This document shows, piece by piece, positions 1 to 7,895 of a DNA stretch of 36,820 nucleotides. A program made the position numbers and the translations under genes. Numbering within the stretch: the stretch's first letter is position 1; every line of letters starts with the position of its first letter. Origin of the DNA: Bacteroidota bacterium (GTDB lineage Bacteria > Bacteroidota > Bacteroidia > Palsa-965); assembly GCA_003151415.1 (NCBI GenBank), contig PLXK01000039.1, forward strand, positions 1-36,820, given 5' to 3'. A model generated the notes under the pieces. It was not told the origin of the DNA, did not search any database, and worked only from the letters and a program-made list of their open reading frames with translations.

Positions 1-2
1 TC

Positions 3-554
3 TTGATTCTCTATACCATTATATACATCACCTTGTCCGTAGTTGGGTGGATAGATGTTTTCACCCGCAAAGAGTACGCCTATGCCTTCATGAATACCCT
101 GAAATACTGGCAGCGAAAAAAGGAACTCAATCTTTACGCATATGTAATCATGAGTAACCGGGTGTATTTGATTATTGACAGCCGCGAAGAAGAATTGGAC
201 GATTTTCTTCAGGATTTTAAATTATACAGTGCAAAACAAATTACCGGCCTGATCGGCAGAAATGAAAACGAGAACAGAACCGACTGGCTGATGCATATGT
301 TGAGCTATTTCGGAAAATACTGCAAGGAAAACAGAAATTTCCAGTTTTGGCAAAACGACCATCAGTATATAGAATTAAAGGATAAAGAGCACATGGCCAG
401 AAAAATTGATTTTCTCCATCAAAGACCAGTCGTAAATGGATTGGTTTTTCAGCCCGAACATTATATTTACAGCAGCGCAAATCCCTACAACCAGATTGAT
501 GTCATATCCCCCGTGCCGAACACGGTGGTTCAGAAAAAAATAGTGTTCTCTTAA
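3..554 (+). CDS. Degenerate Y1-transposase-domain protein (REP-associated/IS200-like), 5' partial
   Basis: The frame is open to the window edge, so the true start probably lies upstream; the first usable codon inside is a TTG. The body matches the Bacteroidota Y1_Tnp family: the segment VVGWIDVFTRKEY, then LYAYVIMSN, a middle helix ending in FQFWQND, and a C-terminal YSSANPY. Active members carry an HUH motif (NHVHLI) that holds the metal for single-strand nicking. Here the equivalent residues, encoded at 156-173, read NRVYLI, so both histidines are gone. The later conserved YIHNNP is FLHQRP. I infer a catalytically dead relic or a domesticated copy. No flanking REP palindromes or IS ends are visible, though the upstream side is outside the window. 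Confidence 0.75.
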   Translation: MILYTIIYITLSVVGWIDVFTRKEYAYAFMNTLKYWQRKKELNLYAYVIMSNRVYLIIDSREEELDDFLQDFKLYSAKQITGLIGRNENENRTDWLMHMLSYFGKYCKENRNFQFWQNDHQYIELKDKEHMARKIDFLHQRPVVNGLVFQPEHYIYSSANPYNQIDVISPVPNTVVQKKIVFS

Positions 555-604
555 GAACGAATATCCGGTGAAGCAAAGATTCGTTCAGAGTGTTTCCAAA
601 TTCA

Positions 605-612
605 TAGATTTG
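605..612 (+). promoter_or_regulatory. Bacteroidota -7 promoter element TAGATTTG for the NYN gene
   Basis: TAGATTTG matches the consensus TAnnTTTG exactly. It ends 5 nt before the ATG at 618, so transcription should begin at or next to the start codon (leaderless mRNA). No convincing -33 TTTG was found. Confidence 0.5.
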
Positions 613-617
613 CATAC

Positions 618-1331
618 ATGGAACCAGGAACGAATAAAATAGCATTGCTTATTGACGGAGACAATGCCCAGCCAAAATTGCTCAGCCTGATCCTTGAGGA
701 AGCTGCCAAATACGGAAAGGTGACCATTCGCAGGATTTATGGCGACTGGACAACGCCTCAGATGAATTCCTGGAAACATATCCTCAATGATATGGCTTTT
801 ACTCCAATCCAGAAATTTTCGTACACCAGTGGAAAAAACTCAACTGACAGCGCTTTGATTATCGATGCGATGGATATTCTGCACGACGAACTGGTCGACG
901 GGTTTTGTATTGTATCGAGCGACAGCGATTACACCGGCCTGGCAAAACGAATTCGGGAGGAAGGTATTTTTGTTATGGGCATAGGCGAAAAGAAAACGCC
1001 TAGCGCTTTTGTGAAATCCTGTGAAATATTTACCTATTGTGAAAATTTCGAACTGAAAACGGATACTCCTGAAAAGAAGCACCTGCCCAAAGAACATAAA
1101 GCAGTTGTCAATCAGATCCTGATCAACAAGGCCTTTGACATGTCGGCAAACGAAGGCGAGGAAGTGTATGTTTCCACCATGGGATTGAACCTGAGAAAAC
1201 TGGACCCCAGTTTTGATTGCCGGACATTTGGATACAACACCCTTACCCAGTTGTTTAAAAACCTGAAAGGTTTTGTGCTTGTCGATAACCTGGTAAACGG
1301 GAGAAACCATCCCTTGCTCAAACGCCACTAG
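618..1331 (+). CDS. NYN-domain (DUF88/LabA-like) protein with C-terminal OST-HTH/LOTUS domain
   Basis: 237 residues. Residues 7-145 form a NYN (PIN-like ribonuclease) fold with the expected acidic residues: D13 in LLIDGDN, D77 in STDSALIIDAMD and D102/D104 in SSDSD. Residues about 160-237 look like an OST-HTH (LOTUS) domain, a winged-helix RNA-binding module that often follows NYN domains. The family is predicted to cleave or bind RNA; the substrate of bacterial members is generally unknown. It stands alone between the transposase relic and a convergent XRE regulator. A TAnnTTTG box 5 nt upstream of the ATG supports this start and a leaderless transcript. Domain assignment is firm; cellular role is not. 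Confidence 0.85.
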   Translation: MEPGTNKIALLIDGDNAQPKLLSLILEEAAKYGKVTIRRIYGDWTTPQMNSWKHILNDMAFTPIQKFSYTSGKNSTDSALIIDAMDILHDELVDGFCIVSSDSDYTGLAKRIREEGIFVMGIGEKKTPSAFVKSCEIFTYCENFELKTDTPEKKHLPKEHKAVVNQILINKAFDMSANEGEEVYVSTMGLNLRKLDPSFDCRTFGYNTLTQLFKNLKGFVLVDNLVNGRNHPLLKRH

Positions 1332-1393
1332 TTTAAGATCTCCGCCTCGCCCTTTGCCTTAAAATACCGACGCGGTTCCCGGCTGAAACCGAT

Positions 1394-1840
1394 TTAAATC
1401 CTGCCCTTCTTTTTCTTGACCTGACGGGCCTTCGCAACTGCTTTTGTTTTTGAAAGAACAGATGAGGAGGGTGTTTCCGCTCCTTTTCCCAAAAGCTCAT
1501 AGAGCTTCTTCAGGTACTCAAACTTCTCGCGGAGTTCAGTAAGTTCCTTTCGCAGAAGAACAACTTCTTCTGCCGAAGGATCGGGACGGTTCTTGTTTCT
1601 GGGGTAATATTTGGGAAGATCTTCCTCGGCTATGGGCAGTTTGGGGTCAAAATAATAACAGAAAAAATCCAGTTTCAGCGCTCTCGAAATCTTTTGAAGC
1701 AACTCCGTATCAATGGATTCTCTCTTGAAAATTCCGTAAACGTTTTGTTTGGAAGTGTTGATCATTCCGGCGAGCTCGGTAGGGCCGATCCTCAGTTCTT
1801 TTGCTCTTGTTTTGATTTTCTCTCCTATGTGGATATGCAT
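1394..1840 (-). CDS. XRE-family helix-turn-helix regulator with coiled-coil and Lys-rich tail
   Basis: 148 residues. Residues about 5-60 form a Cro/C1-type helix-turn-helix (IGPTELAGMINTSKQNVYGI contains the turn and recognition helix). A linker rich in Pro and Asp is followed by a heptad-like helix (about 92-118, many Leu/Glu/Lys) that could dimerise the protein, and the last 20 residues are strongly basic. The N-terminal domain also resembles small Bacteroidota regulators that act on nearby genes. It converges on the NYN gene with 62 bp between stops and no clear terminator. The region upstream of its start is very AT-rich. Target unknown. Confidence 0.8.
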   Translation of the reverse strand: MHIHIGEKIKTRAKELRIGPTELAGMINTSKQNVYGIFKRESIDTELLQKISRALKLDFFCYYFDPKLPIAEEDLPKYYPRNKNRPDPSAEEVVLLRKELTELREKFEYLKKLYELLGKGAETPSSSVLSKTKAVAKARQVKKKKGRI

Positions 1841-2247
1841 AAAACAAATTTCGTAGCCACATAGTCAATTAAAAGGGACATTTATATGTAAATACTTGAC
1901 CAATATAATGAAAATATTTATTAATAGTAAATAAAATATTTACTTAGCATAAAATCCCTTTTGCAGGAAGATAACCGGAGGACGGTATCTGATTTGTGAA
2001 TATCGATGCGGATGCATTATTGCCTTCCAATACTTGATTGAAATTGGTTTATTCAGTACACTTGTTCTGCAAATTATAATTCTGTCCGTATACAGGCTGG
2101 TTTTTCAGTGCTGCGTTGGAAATTTTCAGGTGCATCTGACATGCGCCTATACGGTGTATTCAATTGGTTTTCCCCTTTTGCTTTATTGAAAAAAATCCGC
2201 CGCTTTGATGTGGATTTTCTGTTTTGCCGGCCCTATTCATCGGAATG

Positions 2248-2271
2248 AATTCAAATCACACAATTTGAATT
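2248..2271. promoter_or_regulatory. 9-bp inverted repeat upstream of the T9SS gene
   Basis: AATTCAAAT (2248-2256) and ATTTGAATT (2263-2271) are perfect reverse complements separated by 6 nt (CACACA). It could be an operator or a leader hairpin; it lies 57 bp before the ATG at 2329. Confidence 0.4.
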
Positions 2272-2278
2272 GCAATAA

Positions 2279-2325
2279 ACACACACACACACACACACAA
2301 TTAACTCCTAATTACACACACACAC
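2279..2325. repeat. Two (AC)n microsatellite tracts just upstream of a start codon
   Basis: An uninterrupted AC dinucleotide tract covers 2279-2299 (about 10 units) and a second covers 2314-2325 (6 units), separated by 14 nt. The second ends 3 nt before the ATG at 2329. Simple dinucleotide repeats of this length are unusual in bacterial DNA and prone to slipped-strand length change. Confidence 0.85.
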
Positions 2326-2328
2326 GCC

Positions 2329-4206
2329 ATGAAAATCAAACTACAAATTCTTCTTGTCTTTTCTTCTGCATGGATGAGTTCATTTGCACAGGACTCGAAA
2401 ATGCACTTGACATACGACCTCCGGAATGAAATTGCCGGTGATGCCACCCGTTCGGGAATAATCCAGATACCGCGTAGCGGAGAAGTCAATACAGCTTCCG
2501 CAGACCTGATCTGGATACCAGGCCTGACCCATAAGGTCATGGAATCCGAGCCCATGGAACCCGATCATGAGAAGCTGGAAAAAATCAGGGAGGAGATCTT
2601 TAGAAAAAAACTGGAACGTAAGGCTTCCGTAGACCGGATCCAAAACCCCGTTACACTGGCTGTCACTCCGGTTGTGGGTATTCAGTATGTAGCCAATAAA
2701 AACAACGGATGGTCTCCGCTGGATAACAATGTTGCCATTTCCGATGCCGGACTGATCATCAGTGTTGCCAACGATACATTTGAGATCGACGACAGCACGG
2801 GTACACGTCTTTATTACAATACACTGAATACGCTGATAAATGATCCGGCAATACCGAACGCCTGCGATCCTGTTATTTTCTATGATCATCTGGCGGACCG
2901 GTTTATTTTTTATTGTCAGGAAGTCACCAGTTCAGGCAATGGCCCGAACCATATGCTTTTCTTTTTTTCAAAAACCAACAATCCCGTTACCGGCGGCTGG
3001 AACTATTACAAACTTTCAGGTGATCCCCTCAACAACGGAAGTCTGGCAGATTACCCAAAGCTCGGAATTTCAGACAACGATGTTTTTGTAAGCAGCAACA
3101 CGTTTGTCAGTGGAAGTTCACACGGAGCCCTTGTCTGGCAAATCCAAAAAAGTACAGGATATTCGGGTGGCACCCTGAATTCGAGGGTATGGACGGGCAT
3201 TGCCGGTAACCCGTTTACACTTCTTCCCGTATCCGAAGGACAGGGAAACAGCAATGGTCCGGGCGTTTGGATGGTTGCCACAAGTTCTTCCGGTTCTTCC
3301 AATATTGGGTTGTACCACATCACCGATGACATTACAGGCAGCCCGACAATGGTTCAGGCCAGTGTCAGCACGACAGCTTATTCTGCTGCAGGAGATTCTC
3401 CTCAAAAAGGAACTTCAGCAACGCTCAAGATAACAGATTGCAGAGCCCTGAGCGGATTTTTGCTGAATGGAATCATTCATTTCGTTTTCAACAGCAATGA
3501 TGCAAGCGGAAATACAGCGATCAACTACAACCGTCTGAATGTGTCTTCCAAGACCAATACATCCAAGCTGTATTCGGTGTCGGGTATGGATTGCGGCTAT
3601 CCGGCAGTTGCTTCTTACACGGCCCTGGGTGTAACCAATGACAATTCGGTTATGATCGGTTATGCCACCAGCAATTCAACCATGTATCCGGCCATGAACG
3701 TAATCAGTTGCGACAACACAATGACTTTTGGAACTCCCGTAGTGGTTAAGGCCAGCGATGGATATGTGGGTAGTTCTGGCTCGCAGCGCTGGGGAGATTA
3801 CAGTGGCATGTGCCGCAAGCACAACAGTCCGCAGGCCTGCGTATGGATGAACGGTTCTTACGGCAATACATCAAACAGATGGGATGCTTATGTGGCCCAG
3901 ATATATGATGCCGGCTTTGCAACGGCCGTGCCCGAGAATAACCCCATCCGTAACCTGAAGACCTTCCCCAATCCGGTAGAGAATCTGTTTACGGTTGAAT
4001 TCAATACCGATAAAGATGCAAAAATGGATATTGCCGTGTACGATATGCAGGGACGCATGGTCAAGGCCTTATTCAACGGGTTTTGCCATGAAGGAGAGAA
4101 TGAATTTACTTTCAACAAGTCAAATCTCAGCAGAGGCACCTATCTTTTGGTTCTCCGGTCCAATGAGAATCTGACTTTCCACGAAAAAATAATTGTGACG
4201 GACTAA
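2329..4206 (+). CDS. Secreted protein with T9SS type A C-terminal sorting domain
   Basis: 625 residues. Residues 1-20 form a signal peptide ending at FAQ. The last ~80 residues are a T9SS type A sorting domain, with FPNPVENLFTV at its start, VYDMQGRMV in the middle and GTYLLVL near the end. The central part (about 120-530) has repeated Asp/Asn- and aromatic-rich strands such as FYDHLADRFIFYC and DYPKLGISDNDVFV, compatible with a beta-propeller-like exported protein; I do not recognise an enzyme family or active site. Expected fate is export by Sec, crossing of the outer membrane by T9SS, and release or attachment to the cell surface. The (AC)n tract just before its start may modulate translation. 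It ends before a shared bidirectional terminator. Confidence 0.85.
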   Translation: MKIKLQILLVFSSAWMSSFAQDSKMHLTYDLRNEIAGDATRSGIIQIPRSGEVNTASADLIWIPGLTHKVMESEPMEPDHEKLEKIREEIFRKKLERKASVDRIQNPVTLAVTPVVGIQYVANKNNGWSPLDNNVAISDAGLIISVANDTFEIDDSTGTRLYYNTLNTLINDPAIPNACDPVIFYDHLADRFIFYCQEVTSSGNGPNHMLFFFSKTNNPVTGGWNYYKLSGDPLNNGSLADYPKLGISDNDVFVSSNTFVSGSSHGALVWQIQKSTGYSGGTLNSRVWTGIAGNPFTLLPVSEGQGNSNGPGVWMVATSSSGSSNIGLYHITDDITGSPTMVQASVSTTAYSAAGDSPQKGTSATLKITDCRALSGFLLNGIIHFVFNSNDASGNTAINYNRLNVSSKTNTSKLYSVSGMDCGYPAVASYTALGVTNDNSVMIGYATSNSTMYPAMNVISCDNTMTFGTPVVVKASDGYVGSSGSQRWGDYSGMCRKHNSPQACVWMNGSYGNTSNRWDAYVAQIYDAGFATAVPENNPIRNLKTFPNPVENLFTVEFNTDKDAKMDIAVYDMQGRMVKALFNGFCHEGENEFTFNKSNLSRGTYLLVLRSNENLTFHEKIIVTD

Positions 4207-4221
4207 GGTTTGCGTGAACAT

Positions 4222-4258
4222 AAAAAAGCGTCCGGGCATAAACCCGGACGCTTTTTTT
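4222..4258. terminator. Bidirectional rho-independent terminator between convergent genes
   Basis: AAAAAAGCGTCCGGG is followed by a short loop around 4237-4242 and then CCCGGACGCTTTTTT. The stem is GC-rich and has A and T tracts on its two sides, so it should work for both the T9SS gene on the plus strand and purQ on the minus strand. Confidence 0.9.
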
Positions 4259-4280
4259 TATGTTTTACAGATCTGTGAAT

Positions 4281-4973
4281 TCAGCTGGTTACCAGGGTCA
4301 GTAAAGATTTGAAAAGAAACAGCCCGTCGGTATTGGAGAGCTCATTGTCTGCAGCCCGTTCCGGATGAGGCATCATGCCGAACACGTTTTTTGTGGCGTT
4401 ACAGATTCCCGCAATGTTTTCAAGCGAACCGTTCGGATTCGATTCAGGACTTACGTTTCCTGTCTCATCACAATAATGGAAAAGAATCTGATCGTTGGAT
4501 TTCATTTTTTTTAATGAAGCCGGATCTGTGTAGTAATTTCCTTCGCCATGAGCAATGGGAATCTTGAGCGCCTTGTTTTTCGGTATGGCCGATGTAATGA
4601 GGGTATGTGTATTTTCGGCTTTGACATACACATTTTTACACGAGAACTTCAGCTCCTGATTCGCAAGAAGGGCTCCGGGCAGGAGTCCGGCTTCGCAAAG
4701 TATCTGGAAGCCGTTGCAGACACCGAAAACATTTCCGCCTTTGTCTGCATGTTCCATCACTTCGTTCATGATCGGTGAAAAACGGGCGATGGCTCCGGAG
4801 CGAAGATAATCGCCGTAGGAAAATCCGCCAGGAAGAATGACAAAATCAGCATTTTGAAGACTGTGTTCCTTGTGCCAGAGTTCAACAACTTCTTGCTTGA
4901 GCAAATCACGCAGCACGTAAACCATGTCCTGGTCGCAATTTGATCCCGGAAATACTACAACACCGAATTTCAT
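4281..4973 (-). CDS. purQ: Phosphoribosylformylglycinamidine synthase, glutaminase subunit
   Basis: 230 residues, the usual PurQ length. This class I glutamine amidotransferase supplies ammonia to PurL for conversion of FGAR to FGAM, step four of purine synthesis. The nucleophile is C86 in GVCNGFQ, and the His/Glu pair is H203 and E205 in MPHPERA. N-terminal FPGSNCDQD and ILPGGFSYGDYLRSG are PurQ signatures. A separate purQ implies a small-type PurL elsewhere in the genome. An exact TAnnTTTG box lies 22 nt upstream of the ATG, so it has its own promoter despite following the DUF6427 gene on the same strand. Confidence 0.97.
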   Translation of the reverse strand: MKFGVVVFPGSNCDQDMVYVLRDLLKQEVVELWHKEHSLQNADFVILPGGFSYGDYLRSGAIARFSPIMNEVMEHADKGGNVFGVCNGFQILCEAGLLPGALLANQELKFSCKNVYVKAENTHTLITSAIPKNKALKIPIAHGEGNYYTDPASLKKMKSNDQILFHYCDETGNVSPESNPNGSLENIAGICNATKNVFGMMPHPERAADNELSNTDGLFLFKSLLTLVTS

Positions 4974-4995
4974 TTTTGAGGATTTTTGTGGAGAC

Positions 4996-5003
4996 CAAAG
5001 GTA
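4996..5003 (-). promoter_or_regulatory. -7 promoter element TACCTTTG for purQ
   Basis: Minus-strand TACCTTTG matches TAnnTTTG and leaves 22 nt to the purQ ATG. A possible -33 TTG lies 21 nt further upstream, near the nominal 19-nt spacing. Confidence 0.6.
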
Positions 5004-5142
5004 AGGAAAATTCCAATTTTAGTTCAATTTTAAAATACGGCCTCATCCGGTCCTGCCGGAAATTCAAACAGACTGTGGAGACACCTGTCTTGTATTTTAT
5101 CTCGGATGTTTGGGCGTGAGATGCTGCTTAAAGTAGATATGT

Positions 5143-6141
5143 TTACTTCCCCAGATAAGCAGATAAGTGAACAAAAAGAATGGTCAGCAGCATGCAGGTA
5201 AAAAGCATTTCTGCGATCCAGTCTTTTTTCATCTGGATAAACAGGTTGGCGGTGAAAACAGCAAGTGGGAGGGCTGTCATTTTTAAGGCCGGAAAACCAA
5301 GATCCGGGCTGAAGAATAAGGAAAGCAATGCAAGTACAAAACACCAGAACAGGAGCGAAAGACCTTTTTTTGATTTTAGCGGGAAAACGATGGTGCTGTT
5401 TGCCAACCGCAACAGGGTCATCAGAATGATGATCCCGAAAACAATATACAAAAGCAGATAGGGTTTCGTTGTGCGGAACAAGTCGTGTTTGAATGCCATG
5501 TGGTTGTGCAATGTTCCGTGCCAGATGGTTCCCAATTGATTTATCCAGAAATAATAAACCACGAAATAAGTCAGTGGTAAAAGCAGGCCAAGCAGGGAAA
5601 CAATGTATTCCTGCCAGATAAAGGGGCGGTTAATGATGAGTGTTATCCAGACAAAAATGAACAGAAGCAGTGAGGGGAAATAGAGCAGCGTGGATAAGCC
5701 AATGAGCATACCCGAATTGAAAATTTCTTTCAATGCCGAATCCTTGCGGTAGGTGTTGAAAAGCTCATGACAGGCTGCAATGAGAAGAAGATTGGCAAAA
5801 GATGCCGCACTGAGGGTCAACAGTTCGCCGCAGCAAGCACTGTAACATAGAAAGAACAGGGCCGGCAGATAGGTTTTCTTTGAAAGAAGATTGTGATGGT
5901 TGACGATGTAATTGAGTAGAAATGCGGATAATAGATTGATTAACAGTGAGATAAAAACGGAAGCGTAATAATGCCGGAAGGGAAAACCGGCTATGGAAAG
6001 ATAAAATGGCATGCCTGTTGGCGACTCTGAAGGAAGTGCCAGGTGACTGTATAGCGGACTGAAAGCCCAGAGAAAAATGGCAAAAAGGGGGACCTTGATA
6101 AGAGCGGCCGGCGTATAGGCCTTAAAGCTACCAATCAGCAT
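5143..6141 (-). CDS. Multi-pass inner-membrane protein, DUF6427-like
   Basis: 332 residues with about nine hydrophobic segments and short loops; no soluble domain or catalytic motif is visible. Length, topology and position next to purD and a tiny membrane protein match my memory of the Bacteroidota DUF6427 family, whose function is unknown. The start at 6141 is the only ATG before the first membrane segment. The 74-bp region shared with the divergent small gene holds that gene's promoter; the box-like TACCTTTA here overlaps the ATG itself and is unlikely to serve this gene. Family assignment is moderate; the membrane prediction is firm. Confidence 0.7.
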   Translation of the reverse strand: MLIGSFKAYTPAALIKVPLFAIFLWAFSPLYSHLALPSESPTGMPFYLSIAGFPFRHYYASVFISLLINLLSAFLLNYIVNHHNLLSKKTYLPALFFLCYSACCGELLTLSAASFANLLLIAACHELFNTYRKDSALKEIFNSGMLIGLSTLLYFPSLLLFIFVWITLIINRPFIWQEYIVSLLGLLLPLTYFVVYYFWINQLGTIWHGTLHNHMAFKHDLFRTTKPYLLLYIVFGIIILMTLLRLANSTIVFPLKSKKGLSLLFWCFVLALLSLFFSPDLGFPALKMTALPLAVFTANLFIQMKKDWIAEMLFTCMLLTILFVHLSAYLGK

Positions 6142-6186
6142 AAAGGTAAATAATTAGCAATCATTTCTGTATTGTAAAAATATTTC

Positions 6187-6194
6187 TACTTTTG
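6187..6194 (+). promoter_or_regulatory. -7 promoter element TACTTTTG for the small membrane gene
   Basis: Exact TAnnTTTG match, 21 nt before the ATG at 6216. It argues against the upstream in-frame TTG at 6192, which would overlap the box. Confidence 0.55.
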
Positions 6195-6215
6195 TTCTTC
6201 TTAAAACCAGATCCT

Positions 6216-6404
6216 ATGTTCACCAAAGCCATGTACTTCCTCGGTCGTTTATTCGAAAAAATGTTTGATCTCTGGAGATGGATCTATGCACACATTGGTC
6301 CGAACAAGATTTTTATTGCCTGTCTTTTTGCCGGCGTTGCTACCTGGATTTATGTTCAGGGCAAATACAACAAGGACGCAGAGAAGAACGGCACTTACAA
6401 ATAG
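6216..6404 (+). CDS. Small single-pass membrane protein, unknown function
   Basis: 62 residues: an amphipathic aromatic N-terminal helix (YFLGRLFEKMFDLWRWIY), one membrane segment (about 34-51, FIACLFAGVATWIYV) and a short charged tail. I chose the ATG at 6216 rather than the TTG at 6192 because the promoter box covers the TTG. Its place between DUF6427 and purD recalls the small DUF6341-type protein found beside DUF6427 in Flavobacteriia, but sequence similarity is not obvious and this is recalled, not checked. It converges with purD, with 20 bp between the stops. Confidence 0.7.
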   Translation: MFTKAMYFLGRLFEKMFDLWRWIYAHIGPNKIFIACLFAGVATWIYVQGKYNKDAEKNGTYK

Positions 6405-6424
6405 TCTTTTCTGAATCCTTTTTC

Positions 6425-7705
6425 TTAATTGGCTTCAAGATCTTTTCCAATATCGGTTCTGAAATATTTCCCTTCGTATTTTATCTTTTCCGCATTCTCA
6501 TAAGATAGATCAAGGCTTGCGCGCATGGTTTGCGCCAGGGAAGTGACCGCAATGACACGTCCCCCTTTCGACAACACTTTCCCGTTTTTAGACTCCGTCC
6601 CGGCATGAAAAATCAAACTGCCTTTCAAGTTTTCAAGGCCCTCAATGGACTTGCCATTTTCATAAGTTCCCGGGTAACCTCCGGCCACAAGCATAATTGC
6701 CGTCGCCGTTCGGGGGTCTGTTTTGTAGCTGCGTGAGGCAAGCGTTTCGGTGGCCACCCCTTCGAACAGATCCAGAAGATCGGACTCAATGCGGGGAAGC
6801 ACGGCTTCTGTCTCAGGATCGCCCATCCGGCAATTGTATTCGATAACAAATGGTTCGCCGGCGCAATTCATCAATCCGATAAAAATAAATCCTTTGTAGT
6901 TGATCTTGTCTTTCTTGAGCCCTTCCACGGTTGGTTTCACTATACGGTCTTCCACTTTTTTCAGAAAAGCAGCATCAGCAAATGAAACCGGTGAAACAGC
7001 CCCCATTCCTCCCGTATTTGGACCTGTATCGCCATTGCCAATGCGTTTGTAATCCTTTGCCGACGGAAGCAGCTTGTAAGAAATGCCATCGGTTAATACA
7101 AAAACAGAGAGTTCGATGCCATGCAGAAATTCTTCAATGACCACTTTGCTGCTTGCATCCCCAAATTTGGCATCCGAAAGCATGGCCCTGAGTTCTGTTT
7201 TTGCCTCTTCAAGAGTGTGAGGGATGACAACGCCTTTGCCTGCGGCAAGACCATCGGCTTTCAGAACATAAGGAGGTTTGAGGGTGCCCAGAAAATCCAG
7301 GCCTTTATCCAGGGTCTCCCTGCTGAAAGTCTCATATGCCGCCGTTGGAATGTGGTGGCGCAACATGAAACGTTTGGAGAAATCTTTGCTGCCCTCCAGC
7401 TGAGCGCCTTCTTTTTGAGGCCCGATTACCGGAACGTCCTTTAGTTTCGCATCAGCCAGGAAATAATCATGGATGCCTTTAACCAGTGGGTCTTCCGGAC
7501 CAACAACGACCATACGAATGTCGTTTTTCAGGACAAATTCGCCAATACCCTTGAAATCGGTAACAGACAAATTCACGTTTGTACCGCAGGAAGCTGTTCC
7601 CGCATTGCCCGGCGCAATAAATAGTTTTGACAGACGCGGACTTTGAACCAGTTTCCAGGCAAACGCATGCTCCCTTCCTCCTGAACCGATGATTAAAATA
7701 TTCAT
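6425..7705 (-). CDS. purD: Phosphoribosylamine-glycine ligase
   Basis: 426 residues, normal for PurD (GARS). It joins phosphoribosylamine and glycine using ATP, step two of purine synthesis. The N-domain starts with IIGSGGREHAFAWKL, followed by VVGPEDPLVKGI. The ATP-grasp core shows KADGLAAGKGVVIP, GPNTGGMGA and the metal-binding YNCRMGDPETE. A near-consensus box TTACTTTG (7726-7733) leaves 20 nt to the ATG, the same spacing as other genes here. With purQ it forms a loose purine cluster, but the two are not one operon. Confidence 0.97.
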   Translation of the reverse strand: MNILIIGSGGREHAFAWKLVQSPRLSKLFIAPGNAGTASCGTNVNLSVTDFKGIGEFVLKNDIRMVVVGPEDPLVKGIHDYFLADAKLKDVPVIGPQKEGAQLEGSKDFSKRFMLRHHIPTAAYETFSRETLDKGLDFLGTLKPPYVLKADGLAAGKGVVIPHTLEEAKTELRAMLSDAKFGDASSKVVIEEFLHGIELSVFVLTDGISYKLLPSAKDYKRIGNGDTGPNTGGMGAVSPVSFADAAFLKKVEDRIVKPTVEGLKKDKINYKGFIFIGLMNCAGEPFVIEYNCRMGDPETEAVLPRIESDLLDLFEGVATETLASRSYKTDPRTATAIMLVAGGYPGTYENGKSIEGLENLKGSLIFHAGTESKNGKVLSKGGRVIAVTSLAQTMRASLDLSYENAEKIKYEGKYFRTDIGKDLEAN

Positions 7706-7725
7706 GAAATCTGATTTTTCAAAAA

Positions 7726-7733
7726 CAAAGTAA
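7726..7733 (-). promoter_or_regulatory. Near-consensus -7 element TTACTTTG for purD
   Basis: Seven of eight positions fit TAnnTTTG (second base T instead of A). The 20-nt gap to the purD ATG equals that of exact-match genes in this window. Confidence 0.35.
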
Positions 7734-7836
7734 GGTATAATTATCCCAGATCATACCATTCGAATTATAAAAATATCGGAGATTCAGTCCATCTGCAGAT
7801 CTTCCAAAGACAACCCGCTTTGCGGCAAAGGGGGTA

Positions 7837-7868
7837 TAAAAAAAGGATCCTGATTGTTTCAGGATCCT
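7837..7868 (-). terminator. Rho-independent terminator for the small lipoprotein gene
   Basis: A perfect 10-bp stem (AGGATCCTGA at 7844-7853 with TCAGGATCCT at 7859-7868) and a 5-nt loop. On the minus strand it is followed by a seven-T run (plus-strand A's at 7837-7843). It lies 27 nt past the lipoprotein stop. Confidence 0.9.
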
Positions 7869-7895
7869 CTAAAAAACAGCTTGTTTCTTTATTTA

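Larger units (their letters stand above)
1841..2328. other. Intergenic region between divergent XRE and T9SS genes
   Basis: 488 bp without a convincing gene. About 1880-1950 is very AT-rich, and 2248-2325 contains a 9-bp dyad and two (AC)n tracts, listed separately. A short ORF at 2205-2429 runs through the AC repeat and into the next gene in another frame and looks accidental. The promoters of both flanking genes should lie here, but no exact TAnnTTTG box was found near either start. Confidence 0.6.

Noticed and set aside
3-554. A complete insertion sequence
   Set aside because: Only one gene fragment is visible; no terminal hairpins or target duplications can be identified and the upstream side is outside the window.
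2205-2429. 74-codon ORF containing a His/Thr repeat
   Set aside because: The repeat is the translated (AC)n tract, and the ORF overlaps the start of the T9SS gene in another frame.
6141-6148. TACCTTTA as promoter of the DUF6427-like gene
   Set aside because: It overlaps the start codon itself, which would put the transcription start inside the gene, and the last base deviates from the consensus.
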